Source: Glaciecola sp. UBA1851 (GTDB taxonomy: Bacteria > Pseudomonadota > Gammaproteobacteria > Enterobacterales > Alteromonadaceae). Taken from it: DNA of 20,831 bases. Location of the stretch: the NCBI GenBank assembly GCA_002338515.1, contig DDIL01000010.1, positions 27,936 to 48,766 of the forward strand, in the 5' to 3' direction. Below the pieces are notes generated by a model, which worked only from the letters and a program-made list of their open reading frames with translations, was not told where the DNA came from and did no database searches. The number at the start of each line of letters is the position of its first letter. Within the stretch, counting starts at the first letter, position 1. A program made the position numbers and the translations under genes. This document shows positions 1-6,795 of this stretch, piece after piece.

Positions 1-1539
1 TTCACCTATGCAAACGCATCTATGGTGAACCAATTTAATTTTGCTTTTTTTGCAGCTAGAGGCTTTGTTTTCTTGGCGCTCCTCCCCTTTCTTGTGTTAG
101 CAATAAGACGAATTCAGCATTGGGGAATCGATATATTCGTTTCTAGAGAAGTGGTTACACATAGCACATTATTAATGTTATCGGGTGCATACTTGGTTGT
201 TATGGCGCTATTAGGTTACGTTGTGCAATATTTTGGTGGCGATTGGGGTGCACCCATTCAGCTAGCACTATTTCTTATCGCTATTGTTTTATTGCTGAGC
301 TTGTTTTTATCTCACGATTTTAGAACAAAAGTAAAAGTGTTTATTACAAAGAACTTTTATGCAAATCAGTTTGACTATCGTGTTGAGTGGGTGAATCTGA
401 CTAAAACCTTGGCGGTAGAAAATGAAAATTTACAAGAAGTATATCGCACAGCCTTACAAGCTTGGATGCAAAGTATTAAATATGACCAAGGTGTGTTGGT
501 CAAATCGCTTGGTGGTACATTAAATGTGGTAGCAACAGCATCTACTCATGAACATGAGATTAATGTACCTGACGAATTTTTAGTCGACTTTAAATTGTTT
601 TTGGAGAAAAAGCCTTGGGTTATTGATTGCGATGAAATGCGAACTAAACCTGAATTATATGAAGAATTACCCAATCGCAATCTAATTATGAAAGACTGTA
701 ATTTTCAAATAATTATACCTGTTTTTAACAAGCAAGCTTTATGGGGCATGGTATTATTAAATGCTGCGTCAATGCAAAAGCGTTCACTCAATTGGGAACT
801 GCGCGACTATATATCTGCTATCACTGAACAAATTACTAGTTTTACTATTCAAGCTGAGGCATCGAAGGCGTTGGCAGAAAATGCGCAGTTTGCTGCCTTC
901 AGCAGAATGTCAGCGTTTGTGGTTCACGATTTAAAGAATGTTCTAGCACAAATCAATCTGTTACTAAATAATGCTAAACAACACAAAAGTAACCCCGAGT
1001 TTATTGATGATACATTTGAAACGCTTGAGCATACAAAGTCCAGAATGGATAATATGCTTAAACAGCTAATGGAAAAAAATGTTGATTCATCTTCCAATGT
1101 TGATCATGTGAATATTGCCGAATTAGTAAAAGATGTAATAGAACTAAAGTGTGCAACTCTTTTACCGTTACCTAATTTTAAGTACGAAACTCCTATATAT
1201 CTGGATATTAATGCCGATAAACTATCTAACATTCTCTATAATTTGATTAGTAATGCACAACAAGCTTCTGATGACGAAGGAAATGTCGACATACAAGTGT
1301 CTGAAAATGATGATACTGTGGTGATAGATATTATGGATGATGGTTGTGGTATGTCACAAAATTTTATTGATAACGGGTTATTCACTCCGTTTATTACAAC
1401 AAAAGGAAATGCGGGAATGGGCGTCGGTGCATACGATGCTAAATCATTTATTGAAAGCCTAGGTGGTAGTCTTATTGTGAAAAGCAAGGAAGGCGATGGC
1501 AGTTTGTTTAAATTAACAATTCCGAAAATACAGGATTAG
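1..1539 (+). CDS. prsK: PrsK-type sensor histidine kinase (PEP-CTERM system), 5' end missing
   Basis: The frame is open from the first base, so the gene begins upstream; about 512 C-terminal residues are present, and family members are usually well over 600. The visible part starts with three hydrophobic segments (about 43-120, 160-232 and 256-310), the end of the multi-pass membrane region. A GAF-like sensory stretch follows (about 390-840). The kinase core has the H-box HDLKN with the phospho-accepting His at 925, an N-box (NLISNA, 1240), G1 (DDGCG, 1336), an F-box (LFTPF) and G2 (GMGVG, 1414). In this family the kinase pairs with PrsR to control genes for exopolysaccharide and PEP-CTERM proteins. 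Its stop lies 6 nt before prsR, so the two are cotranscribed. The ATG at 22 is internal and should not be taken as the start. The PrsK name rests on the HDLKN-type core, the membrane region and the adjacent PrsR. Confidence 0.85.
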   Translation, partial: FTYANASMVNQFNFAFFAARGFVFLALLPFLVLAIRRIQHWGIDIFVSREVVTHSTLLMLSGAYLVVMALLGYVVQYFGGDWGAPIQLALFLIAIVLLLSLFLSHDFRTKVKVFITKNFYANQFDYRVEWVNLTKTLAVENENLQEVYRTALQAWMQSIKYDQGVLVKSLGGTLNVVATASTHEHEINVPDEFLVDFKLFLEKKPWVIDCDEMRTKPELYEELPNRNLIMKDCNFQIIIPVFNKQALWGMVLLNAASMQKRSLNWELRDYISAITEQITSFTIQAEASKALAENAQFAAFSRMSAFVVHDLKNVLAQINLLLNNAKQHKSNPEFIDDTFETLEHTKSRMDNMLKQLMEKNVDSSSNVDHVNIAELVKDVIELKCATLLPLPNFKYETPIYLDINADKLSNILYNLISNAQQASDDEGNVDIQVSENDDTVVIDIMDDGCGMSQNFIDNGLFTPFITTKGNAGMGVGAYDAKSFIESLGGSLIVKSKEGDGSLFKLTIPKIQD

Positions 1540-1545
1540 CTTGAA

Positions 1546-2904
1546 ATGAGTAAGGGTAAAGTACTAGTCGTCGATGATGACTTAGGCATTCAAAAGCAAC
1601 TTAAATGGGCGTTAACTGATTTTGACGTGGTATATGCGGCTGACAGGCCATCTGCCATTTCACAATTACGACGCTTTGAACCTGCAGTAATTACACTTGA
1701 TTTAGGACTTCCCCCAGACCCAACCAATGCGTCTGAAGGTTTATTAGCACTTCAAGAAATACTATCTTTAGCACCACACACTAAGGTAATCGTTGTAACT
1801 GGAAATAATGATAAAGAAAATGCCTTAGAAGCAATTAAACTTGGTGCATATGATTTTTATCAAAAACCTATAGATAGCGAAATAATTAATGTACTTATTC
1901 AAAGAGCGCTAAATCTAGCAAATTTAGAAGCTGAAAACAGACGATTATCGAAGGCCAAAGTGAGTATGGGCCGAATTGTTGGTAATAGTGAAGCGTTACT
2001 GGGTGCTAGCAGAAAAGCAGAAAAAATTGCGCAAACAGATATTAGTACATTGTTGTTAGGCGAAAGTGGCACGGGTAAGGAAGTGTTTGCTCGTAGTATA
2101 CATGAACACAGCCATAGAAAAGATAACGCATTTATTGCTATCAATTGTGCCTCTATTCCAGAAAATCTGTTAGAAAGTGAGTTGTTCGGTTATGAAAAAG
2201 GTGCGTTTACTGGCGCGAATAAAACAACCTTAGGCAAGATTGAAACCGCACAAGGAGGCACGCTATTTCTTGATGAAATTGGAGATATGCCAATTGGTTT
2301 GCAAGCAAAAATGTTACGCTTTCTTCAAGAACGTGTAATAGAGCGTGTAGGTGGTCGTAATGAAATTGCTGTTGATGTGAGAGTGGTTTGCGCGACGCAT
2401 AGAGACTTATCTAATATGGTTCAAGATCAAACCTTCCGCGAAGATTTGTATTACCGAATTGGTGAAATAAATATACTAATACCGCCATTACGAGAAAGAG
2501 ATGACGACGTCATTTTACTCGCTAAAACCTTCCTAAATATGTACATTCAAGAGTATGCTTCAAAAGTAAAAGGCTTTAGTCAAAAGGCTATTAATGCGAT
2601 GTTAAATCACAGATGGCCGGGTAATATTCGAGAATTACAAAATAAACTAAAATCGGCGGTTGTGCTGGCTGAGGGAAGCTATATAGAAGCAGATGACCTT
2701 GGGTTAATCAATACTGAAGCGAAAGAGAATGATACGGTTTTCAATTTAAGAGAGGTACGAGAGTTAGCCGAAAGCAAGGCTATTCGTAAAGCGTATCATC
2801 TTGCTGAACAAAATATGTCGAAAGCAGCTGAGTTATTGGGCGTGACTCGTCCAACTCTCTATTCGTTGATTGACAAGTACCATTTGGACGATTTAAAAAA
2901 TTAG
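1546..2904 (+). CDS. prsR: PrsR sigma-54-dependent response regulator (PEP-CTERM system)
   Basis: A 452-residue NtrC-class activator and the likely phosphorylation target of the adjacent PrsK. The receiver domain (1-120) has acidic residues D10-D12, phospho-acceptor D52, T85 and K107. The AAA+ domain (about 145-380) has Walker A GESGTGKE (172-179), the sigma-54 contact loop GAFTGA (219-224), Walker B with D243-E244, and an arginine-rich LYYR/LRER region. The C-terminus is a Fis-type helix-turn-helix (about 424-446, MSKAAELLGVTRPTLYSLI). All catalytic residues are present, so it should open sigma-54 promoters when phosphorylated. In PEP-CTERM bacteria this pair, with RpoN, drives surface polysaccharide and PEP-CTERM protein genes; no such target genes lie in this window. 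The ATG at 1546 begins a standard receiver beta-1 strand and sits 6 nt after prsK. Confidence 0.88.
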   Translation: MSKGKVLVVDDDLGIQKQLKWALTDFDVVYAADRPSAISQLRRFEPAVITLDLGLPPDPTNASEGLLALQEILSLAPHTKVIVVTGNNDKENALEAIKLGAYDFYQKPIDSEIINVLIQRALNLANLEAENRRLSKAKVSMGRIVGNSEALLGASRKAEKIAQTDISTLLLGESGTGKEVFARSIHEHSHRKDNAFIAINCASIPENLLESELFGYEKGAFTGANKTTLGKIETAQGGTLFLDEIGDMPIGLQAKMLRFLQERVIERVGGRNEIAVDVRVVCATHRDLSNMVQDQTFREDLYYRIGEINILIPPLRERDDDVILLAKTFLNMYIQEYASKVKGFSQKAINAMLNHRWPGNIRELQNKLKSAVVLAEGSYIEADDLGLINTEAKENDTVFNLREVRELAESKAIRKAYHLAEQNMSKAAELLGVTRPTLYSLIDKYHLDDLKN

Positions 2905-2922
2905 TGCTAGTAATTGAGCACT
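2903..2922 (+). terminator. Possible weak terminator hairpin after prsR
   Basis: AGTGCT (2903-2908) and AGCACT (2917-2922) form a perfect 6-bp stem with an 8-nt loop. The left arm begins inside the prsR stop codon. The following T-rich run is interrupted (TTTCATGCTTTTT), so termination would be weak. It may only attenuate read-through into the peroxiredoxin gene. Confidence 0.35.
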
Positions 2923-2941
2923 TTCATGCTTTTTAGCGGTC

Positions 2942-2947
2942 TATAAT
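2942..2947 (+). promoter_or_regulatory. Candidate -10 box of the peroxiredoxin gene
   Basis: A perfect TATAAT lies 23 nt before the start codon. No good -35 box sits at 16-18 nt; the nearest TTG-containing hexamer (TTGAGC, 2914) is 22 nt away. A poor -35 would suit an activator-dependent promoter, and OxyR is the obvious candidate for a peroxidase. I could not make out a full OxyR motif, so the regulator is speculation. Confidence 0.35.
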
Positions 2948-2970
2948 TAAAATATTACATAGGAGAGGAT

Positions 2971-3714
2971 ATGACCCATCCCGCAGATACAGAAAATATG
3001 GAAGGTAAACAAGTACCTGACGTTAGTTGGCCCACACGCGTTGGAGAAGAGTGGAAAACATTAACAAGTAAAGCGCTATTTGACGGTAAAAAAGTTGTGT
3101 TGTTTTCTCTTCCTGGTGCATTTACGCCAACATGTTCTTCTACTCATTTACCTCGTTATAATCAACTTGCTGGTGTATTTAAAAAACACGGAATTGATTC
3201 AATTTGCTGTGTATCCGTAAACGATACATTCGTAATGAATGCGTGGCTTGAAGATCAAGAAGCGGAAAACATTACTGTAGTACCTGATGGAAATGGCGAA
3301 TTTACTGAAGGTATGGGGATGCTGGTTGGTAAAGAAGACTTAGGTTTCGGTAAGCGCAGCTGGCGTTATTCTATGTTAGTGAATAACGGCGTGGTCGAGA
3401 AAATGTTTATTGAACCAAATAAACCAGGTGACCCATTTGAAGTGTCAGATGCGGATACCATGCTTGAGTATTTGGCACCAGGCGAACTTGCCCCTGAAGA
3501 AGTCGCTTTATTTACTAAACCTGGTTGTCCATTTTGTTCAAAAGCTAAAACCTTGCTTGACAATAAGGGCTTAGAATATGAAGAAGTTGTGCTGGGTACT
3601 GATGCAACGCTAGTTTCGTTAAAAGCGATGAGTGGTCGTGAAACGGTTCCTCAGGTATTTATTGGCGGTAAGCATATTGGCGGAAGTGAAGAGCTTGAAG
3701 CATACTTTAAGTAA
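2971..3714 (+). CDS. Hybrid peroxiredoxin-glutaredoxin (Prx5-Grx fusion)
   Basis: A 247-residue cytosolic peroxidase that reduces hydrogen and alkyl peroxides with electrons from glutathione through its own glutaredoxin domain. Residues about 11-165 are a Prx5-type domain with the peroxidatic motif PGAFTPTC (C55). Residues about 175-247 are a glutaredoxin with the active site CPFC (C186/C189), a TVP motif and the GGxxIGG glutathione-binding stretch. Length and domain order match the Haemophilus influenzae hybrid protein closely. An additional Cys-Cys pair (C79, C80) is present. The start at 2971 is chosen because AGGAGAGG sits just before it; a second ATG at 2998 lacks such a site. The gene stands alone, with a candidate -10 box upstream and a strong terminator downstream. 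Confidence 0.93.
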   Translation: MTHPADTENMEGKQVPDVSWPTRVGEEWKTLTSKALFDGKKVVLFSLPGAFTPTCSSTHLPRYNQLAGVFKKHGIDSICCVSVNDTFVMNAWLEDQEAENITVVPDGNGEFTEGMGMLVGKEDLGFGKRSWRYSMLVNNGVVEKMFIEPNKPGDPFEVSDADTMLEYLAPGELAPEEVALFTKPGCPFCSKAKTLLDNKGLEYEEVVLGTDATLVSLKAMSGRETVPQVFIGGKHIGGSEELEAYFK

Positions 3715-3764
3715 TTCTGCTTAATGCGTTTTGTGGCTCAAACTGTCATAACTATTACTAATTT

Positions 3765-3790
3765 AAAAAAGAGCCTGTAGGCTCTTTTTT
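3765..3790 (+). terminator. Rho-independent terminator after prx-grx
   Basis: A perfect 11-bp inverted repeat, AAAAAAGAGCC then GGCTCTTTTTT, with a 4-nt loop (TGTA). The right arm ends in a T6 run, and the A6 on the left makes it symmetrical, so it could work from either strand. It isolates the peroxiredoxin transcript from the downstream hydrolase gene. Confidence 0.92.
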
Positions 3791-3921
3791 GATTTTTAAG
3801 AAACGAAAATTAGAAAGTAAACATTTATGGTAATATATTCAACTCGATGGAATTGTTCCTATTGGCCATTACTAAACTGTGTTGTTCATTAACACTTTTG
3901 CTGATAATCAATAAAAAATTT

Positions 3922-3927
3922 GGAAAG
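3922..3927 (+). promoter_or_regulatory. Shine-Dalgarno that sets the hydrolase start
   Basis: GGAAAG is 6 nt before ATG 3934 and 9 nt before the adjacent ATG 3937. The earlier in-frame ATG at 3847 has no purine-rich site. This favours a start at 3934/3937, which also leaves a clean signal peptide. Confidence 0.5.
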
Positions 3928-3933
3928 CTATAT

Positions 3934-5049
3934 ATGATGTTGAATCGTTTCTGTTTTACCTTTTTCTGTCTATATGGTTTGTTGTCTTTTATTAATTTCG
4001 CTGATGCGCAACAAAATAAAGACATGGCGTTGATATCGTCTATAACAGATCAAGATTCTATACAAAAATTAAATCAAAAGAATTTTACTATTAGTCCTGA
4101 GCAGCTAACTGCATTTTCAGATATATACAAAGAAGACTTAACGCCCAATACCCTCTGCAGAAGTAATACAACTAAAATAATAAAATTATGCTCTGATTTA
4201 CTCAGAAATGAGGGGAATTCCCCCTTTATTTTAGTGCCTGATATATACCCAGTTGGCGTGGTTGTGCTGTTTCATGGTTTAAGTGATTCACCGTATTTTA
4301 TAAGCTCGATTGCGCAGCATATGCAAAAAAGAGGGTATTTAGTTGTTGCGCCACTAACGCCGGGGCATGGGAAAAAAGAAGCTGATGCAGATATGCAAGA
4401 TGATAATTTACTTTCAAGATGGTATCAGCATACAGATGATGTAATGAAGTTTGCTAATTCATTTAATTTACCTGTTGTAGCAGGAGGATTTTCTACAGGA
4501 GGGGCCTTTGCTACGCATTATGCGTTAAATCATCCAACAGAGCTTGATGCTCTATTGCTTTTTTCTGCAGCATTAGAGTTAACGGGTTCTGCTGAGGCAA
4601 TGTCTAATGTCTGGGGTATAAAAAGTTTAGCTAAATTACTTGATGGCACATATTTAACTAACGGTGCCCATCCCTTCAAATATCCTTCGGTAGCAAGTTA
4701 CTCGGGTTTGGTTCTAATGGATATAATAAAAGATATCAGATCAAAACTCGAAGAGACTCAAATTACCATACCTATTTTTGCAGCACATTCTATGGCTGAC
4801 AATGTTACTTTGTTCAGCGGCATTGAGCATTTGACCGGCAGAGTCAGCGGTAATCATACGATCTTTAAAATTGATGAATCTTACGATTTATGCCATGCAG
4901 ATTTGCCTATGAGTGCAATACAGATGGTGAACTTAAAATTTGATAAAAATAAGGTTAATACAAATGAAAGATGTGCTGTTCCAAAAGCGAACCCTTTGCA
5001 TGGACAAATGATAATGATGTTAGATTTTTTCTTACAAAATAATACCTAG
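3934..5049 (+). CDS. Exported alpha/beta hydrolase, substrate unknown
   Basis: About 371 residues with the start used here. A signal peptide is visible: a short basic start (LNR), a hydrophobic core (about 6-20) and a probable cleavage after ADA. The mature protein should be periplasmic or secreted. The hydrolase core shows an oxyanion-type motif LFHGLSDSP, the nucleophile elbow GFSTGG with Ser near 187, a candidate acid Asp near 289 (SMADNV) and a candidate His near 321 (LCHADL). Cysteines at several points (LCRS, KLCSD, DLCHAD, ERCAV) could form disulfides, consistent with export. The fold resembles lysophospholipase/esterase-like serine hydrolases, but nothing identifies the substrate. It stands between terminators and looks monocistronic. 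An earlier in-frame start at 3847 would add 29 residues that weaken the signal peptide. Confidence 0.8.
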   Translation: MMLNRFCFTFFCLYGLLSFINFADAQQNKDMALISSITDQDSIQKLNQKNFTISPEQLTAFSDIYKEDLTPNTLCRSNTTKIIKLCSDLLRNEGNSPFILVPDIYPVGVVVLFHGLSDSPYFISSIAQHMQKRGYLVVAPLTPGHGKKEADADMQDDNLLSRWYQHTDDVMKFANSFNLPVVAGGFSTGGAFATHYALNHPTELDALLLFSAALELTGSAEAMSNVWGIKSLAKLLDGTYLTNGAHPFKYPSVASYSGLVLMDIIKDIRSKLEETQITIPIFAAHSMADNVTLFSGIEHLTGRVSGNHTIFKIDESYDLCHADLPMSAIQMVNLKFDKNKVNTNERCAVPKANPLHGQMIMMLDFFLQNNT

Positions 5050-5074
5050 TACGCTAACAATTTAATTGGCTTAT

Positions 5075-5099
5075 AAAGTACCTTTACGGGTGACTTTTT
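5075..5099 (+). terminator. Possible terminator after the hydrolase gene
   Basis: AAAGTACC (5075-5082) pairs with GGT-ACTTT (5089-5097) across a 6-nt loop, with one bulged G at 5092, followed by TT. The stem is AT-rich and the T-run is short, so this is a weak prediction. It is 25 nt after the stop codon, the expected place. Confidence 0.4.
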
Positions 5100-5119
5100 G
5101 CACGGATTCATACATACTA

Positions 5120-5148
5120 TTGCACCTTTAAAACTTGGTCCTTGTAAT
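5120..5148 (+). promoter_or_regulatory. Candidate sapC promoter
   Basis: TTGCAC (5120-5125) and TGTAAT (5143-5148) are separated by exactly 17 nt. The -10 matches TATAAT at five of six bases; the -35 matches only at TTG. Transcription would begin near 5155, giving a leader of roughly 85 nt. A perfect 10-bp palindrome AAGCATGCTT (5149-5158) sits right at the predicted start site. Confidence 0.4.
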
Positions 5149-5241
5149 AAGCATGCTTGTTTGTGAAGCTAATTAAGATGGCTACGCTAAAAAAACATAC
5201 TAAGCTTATTAGGCTTACACAATAACTAGAGATAAACAATA

Positions 5242-6024
5242 ATGGCAATAAACTACATCCCTCTTGATAAAGACAAACATAGTGCTGTAAAGATCATCCC
5301 AAAGGTTAACTTTGATTTAGTAAATAACACGCATTTAGCTGCCGCGACAATCAGAGAATTTGCACAACTGTCTGGTTCAATGCCAGTCGTGTTCATTGAA
5401 GATCCTAAAACAAAAAATATTCACTCAGTTGCTATGTTAGGTTTAGAATCTGGTCAAAACTTATATTATGCTGAAGAGCGTTGGCAGGGTCCGCACGTGC
5501 CTTTAAATATTCAACGTTATCCTTTTGACATTCGACCAGATGGCGACAAACTTGGTGTGTTTATAGACGAAAACAGTGATTTGATTTCAGAAGAAGGCCA
5601 AGCATTGTTTACTGAAACGGGCGAACCAACTGAATTACTAAAAAATCGTCAGCAATTCTTGGGTGATTTAGCTAACAGTGAAGTACAAAATCAGCGTTTT
5701 ATTAAGCAATTGGTTGAGAATGAACTACTTGAAGAAATTAGTATTCGTATTAGTTATGTGAGTGGTCAAGTCAGAAATGTAACGGGAATTTTAGCAATAG
5801 ATGAAAGAAAACTTGTTGCACTTGATGACGATAAAATTTTAGCAATGCATAAAGCCGGTTTCTTAGGCGCTTGTTATTCAACTATGTTATCTCTTGGTCA
5901 ATTAAATAGACTAGTAGAGTTATCAAACAAAAGTGATAACCCAGTACAATCAATTCAAATTAGACAAGGTGGCGCAGAAGAGACCGCAGGTGCTGCAAAT
6001 GAGGCTCCAGCTCCTCAAGCGTAA
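5242..6024 (+). CDS. SapC family protein (surface/S-layer associated family)
   Basis: A 260-residue protein with the typical sequence of the SapC family: an early VNFDL stretch, a central region with YAEERWQG and IQRYPFDIRP, then FTETGEPTELLKNRQQFL. Members were named from S-layer gene clusters, but the biochemical role is not established. It is unrelated to the SapC permease of the SapABCDF peptide transporter. No signal peptide or membrane segment is visible, so it is probably cytoplasmic. The C-terminal 20 residues are Ala/Pro/Glu-rich and look disordered. The start at 5242 has only a weak purine run (AGAGA) ahead of it, but the protein aligns from this Met. It is monocistronic, with a candidate promoter before it and a strong terminator after it, immediately upstream of the dcw promoter region. 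Confidence 0.85.
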   Translation: MAINYIPLDKDKHSAVKIIPKVNFDLVNNTHLAAATIREFAQLSGSMPVVFIEDPKTKNIHSVAMLGLESGQNLYYAEERWQGPHVPLNIQRYPFDIRPDGDKLGVFIDENSDLISEEGQALFTETGEPTELLKNRQQFLGDLANSEVQNQRFIKQLVENELLEEISIRISYVSGQVRNVTGILAIDERKLVALDDDKILAMHKAGFLGACYSTMLSLGQLNRLVELSNKSDNPVQSIQIRQGGAEETAGAANEAPAPQA

Positions 6025-6070
6025 CACTTTATGCGTTGAATAATGAAAGCACCTTCGTGCCTAACTAATG

Positions 6071-6104
6071 AAAGCCAGTTCAACTATTTTGAACTGGCTT
6101 TTTT
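6071..6104 (+). terminator. Rho-independent terminator after sapC
   Basis: AAAGCCAGTTCAA (6071-6083) pairs perfectly with TTGAACTGGCTTT (6089-6101) across a 5-nt loop, giving a 13-bp stem that runs into a T-tract ending at 6104. It cleanly separates sapC from the dcw operon. Confidence 0.93.
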
Positions 6105-6183
6105 CGTTATGCCATTGTTAGGACCTGTTTATTAAATAATCAAAATTAAAAATCAAATATTAGGATATTTGGTGTAAATAAAC

Positions 6184-6213
6184 TTGACATTACCCTCCTA
6201 AACTACCTAAACT
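6184..6213 (+). promoter_or_regulatory. Candidate mraZ (dcw) promoter
   Basis: A perfect -35 TTGACA at 6184-6189 and a -10-like TAAACT at 6208-6213, spacer 18 nt. The octamer CCTAAACT occurs twice in tandem (6197-6204 and 6206-6213), so the -10 lies in the second copy. Transcription would start near 6220, just before the MraZ-type repeats. Confidence 0.6.
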
Positions 6214-6222
6214 GTCAAAAAG

Positions 6223-6246
6223 TGGGATAAAGTGGTGAAAAAGGGA
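6223..6246 (+). promoter_or_regulatory. Predicted MraZ operator (TGGG-like repeats)
   Basis: TGGGA (6223-6227), TGGTG (6233-6237) and AGGGA (6242-6246) recur at 10 and 9 nt. MraZ is known to bind direct TGGGN repeats spaced by 5 nt upstream of its own operon, so these are the expected autoregulatory sites. They lie just downstream of the predicted start site, suited to repression. The third repeat is degenerate and one base out of register. Confidence 0.7.
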
Positions 6247-6336
6247 TCTTATTCGCCTTAAATCGACAGCAGCCAGATTTCATAAAAACAAAAATAAGAA
6301 TATGAGCTACTAATAAATAACTAAAGGCTAGGGGTA

Positions 6337-6795
6337 ATGTTCCGCGGCGCTAACGCAATCAATCTTGACACAAAAGGACGCCTGACGATACCCACACGTT
6401 ATCGTCAAGCCCTTATGGATGATTGCCAGGGACAACTGGTCTGCACAGTCGATAATAGGCAACCTTGCTTACTGCTTTACCCACTTCCCGAATGGGACAT
6501 CATTGAAGAAAAAATCAGCAAATTCTCAACTATGAATCCAGATGAGCGCCGTATCCAGCGTTTGCTTATTGGTTATGCCAATGAGGTGGATATGGATAAG
6601 AGTGGTCGTTTACTGGTTGCACCAACACTTAGGCAATATGCTAACTTAGATAAAGCAGTGATGCTTGTTGGGCAACGTAATCGATTTGAGATCTGGTCAC
6701 AAGAAAGTTGGAATACTCAAATTGAAGAAGACTTGCAGATTGAAAATGCAGGCCAATACGAACAAACAGAAAGGTTGCAGGACTTCTCGCTATGA
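6337..6795 (+). CDS. mraZ: MraZ, transcriptional repressor of the dcw cluster
   Basis: 152 residues, the usual family length. MraZ forms a ring of DNA-binding subunits and represses its own operon. The protein has two tandem SpoVT/AbrB-like halves, each with a DxxGR signature: D11-TKG-R15 and D87-KSG-R91. The N-terminus MFRGANAINLDTKGRLTIP is characteristic and fixes the start at 6337. It is the first gene of the dcw operon and overlaps rsmH by four bases (ATGA). The repeats at 6223-6246 are its likely target. Confidence 0.97.
   Translation: MFRGANAINLDTKGRLTIPTRYRQALMDDCQGQLVCTVDNRQPCLLLYPLPEWDIIEEKISKFSTMNPDERRIQRLLIGYANEVDMDKSGRLLVAPTLRQYANLDKAVMLVGQRNRFEIWSQESWNTQIEEDLQIENAGQYEQTERLQDFSL

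Larger units (their letters stand above)
6105..6336 (+). promoter_or_regulatory. dcw operon control region (gene-free, 232 nt)
   Basis: No gene is seen between the sapC terminator and mraZ; counted from the sapC stop, the gene-free stretch is 312 nt. From 6121 to 6180 the DNA is very AT-rich, like an UP element. The promoter boxes (6184-6213) and the TGGG-like repeats (6223-6246) follow, then a leader of about 90 nt to mraZ without an obvious strong hairpin. AAAGG (6323-6327) and AGGGG (6330-6334) are alternative ribosome-binding sites; the first has the better spacing (9 nt). Confidence 0.7.

Noticed and set aside
1236..1487. Open frames on the minus strand opposite prsK and other genes (for example 1236-1487, 1899-2144, 16207-16482, 19878-20198)
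   Set aside because: They lie fully opposite strongly conserved coding regions, lack ribosome-binding sites and show no protein-like motifs; they are shadows of the real genes.
3472..3493. TGGCAC...TTGC in the peroxiredoxin gene as a sigma-54 promoter
   Set aside because: The two elements are 9 nt apart rather than 5, so the -24/-12 spacing is wrong.
3825..4025. A 66-codon minus-strand frame opposite the start of the hydrolase gene
   Set aside because: It has no Shine-Dalgarno or recognisable motif, and the plus strand explains the region with a signal peptide and hydrolase.
5242..6024. SapC as the permease of the SapABCDF antimicrobial peptide transporter
   Set aside because: The protein has no membrane segments and carries the motifs of the unrelated S-layer-associated SapC family; no transporter genes are nearby.
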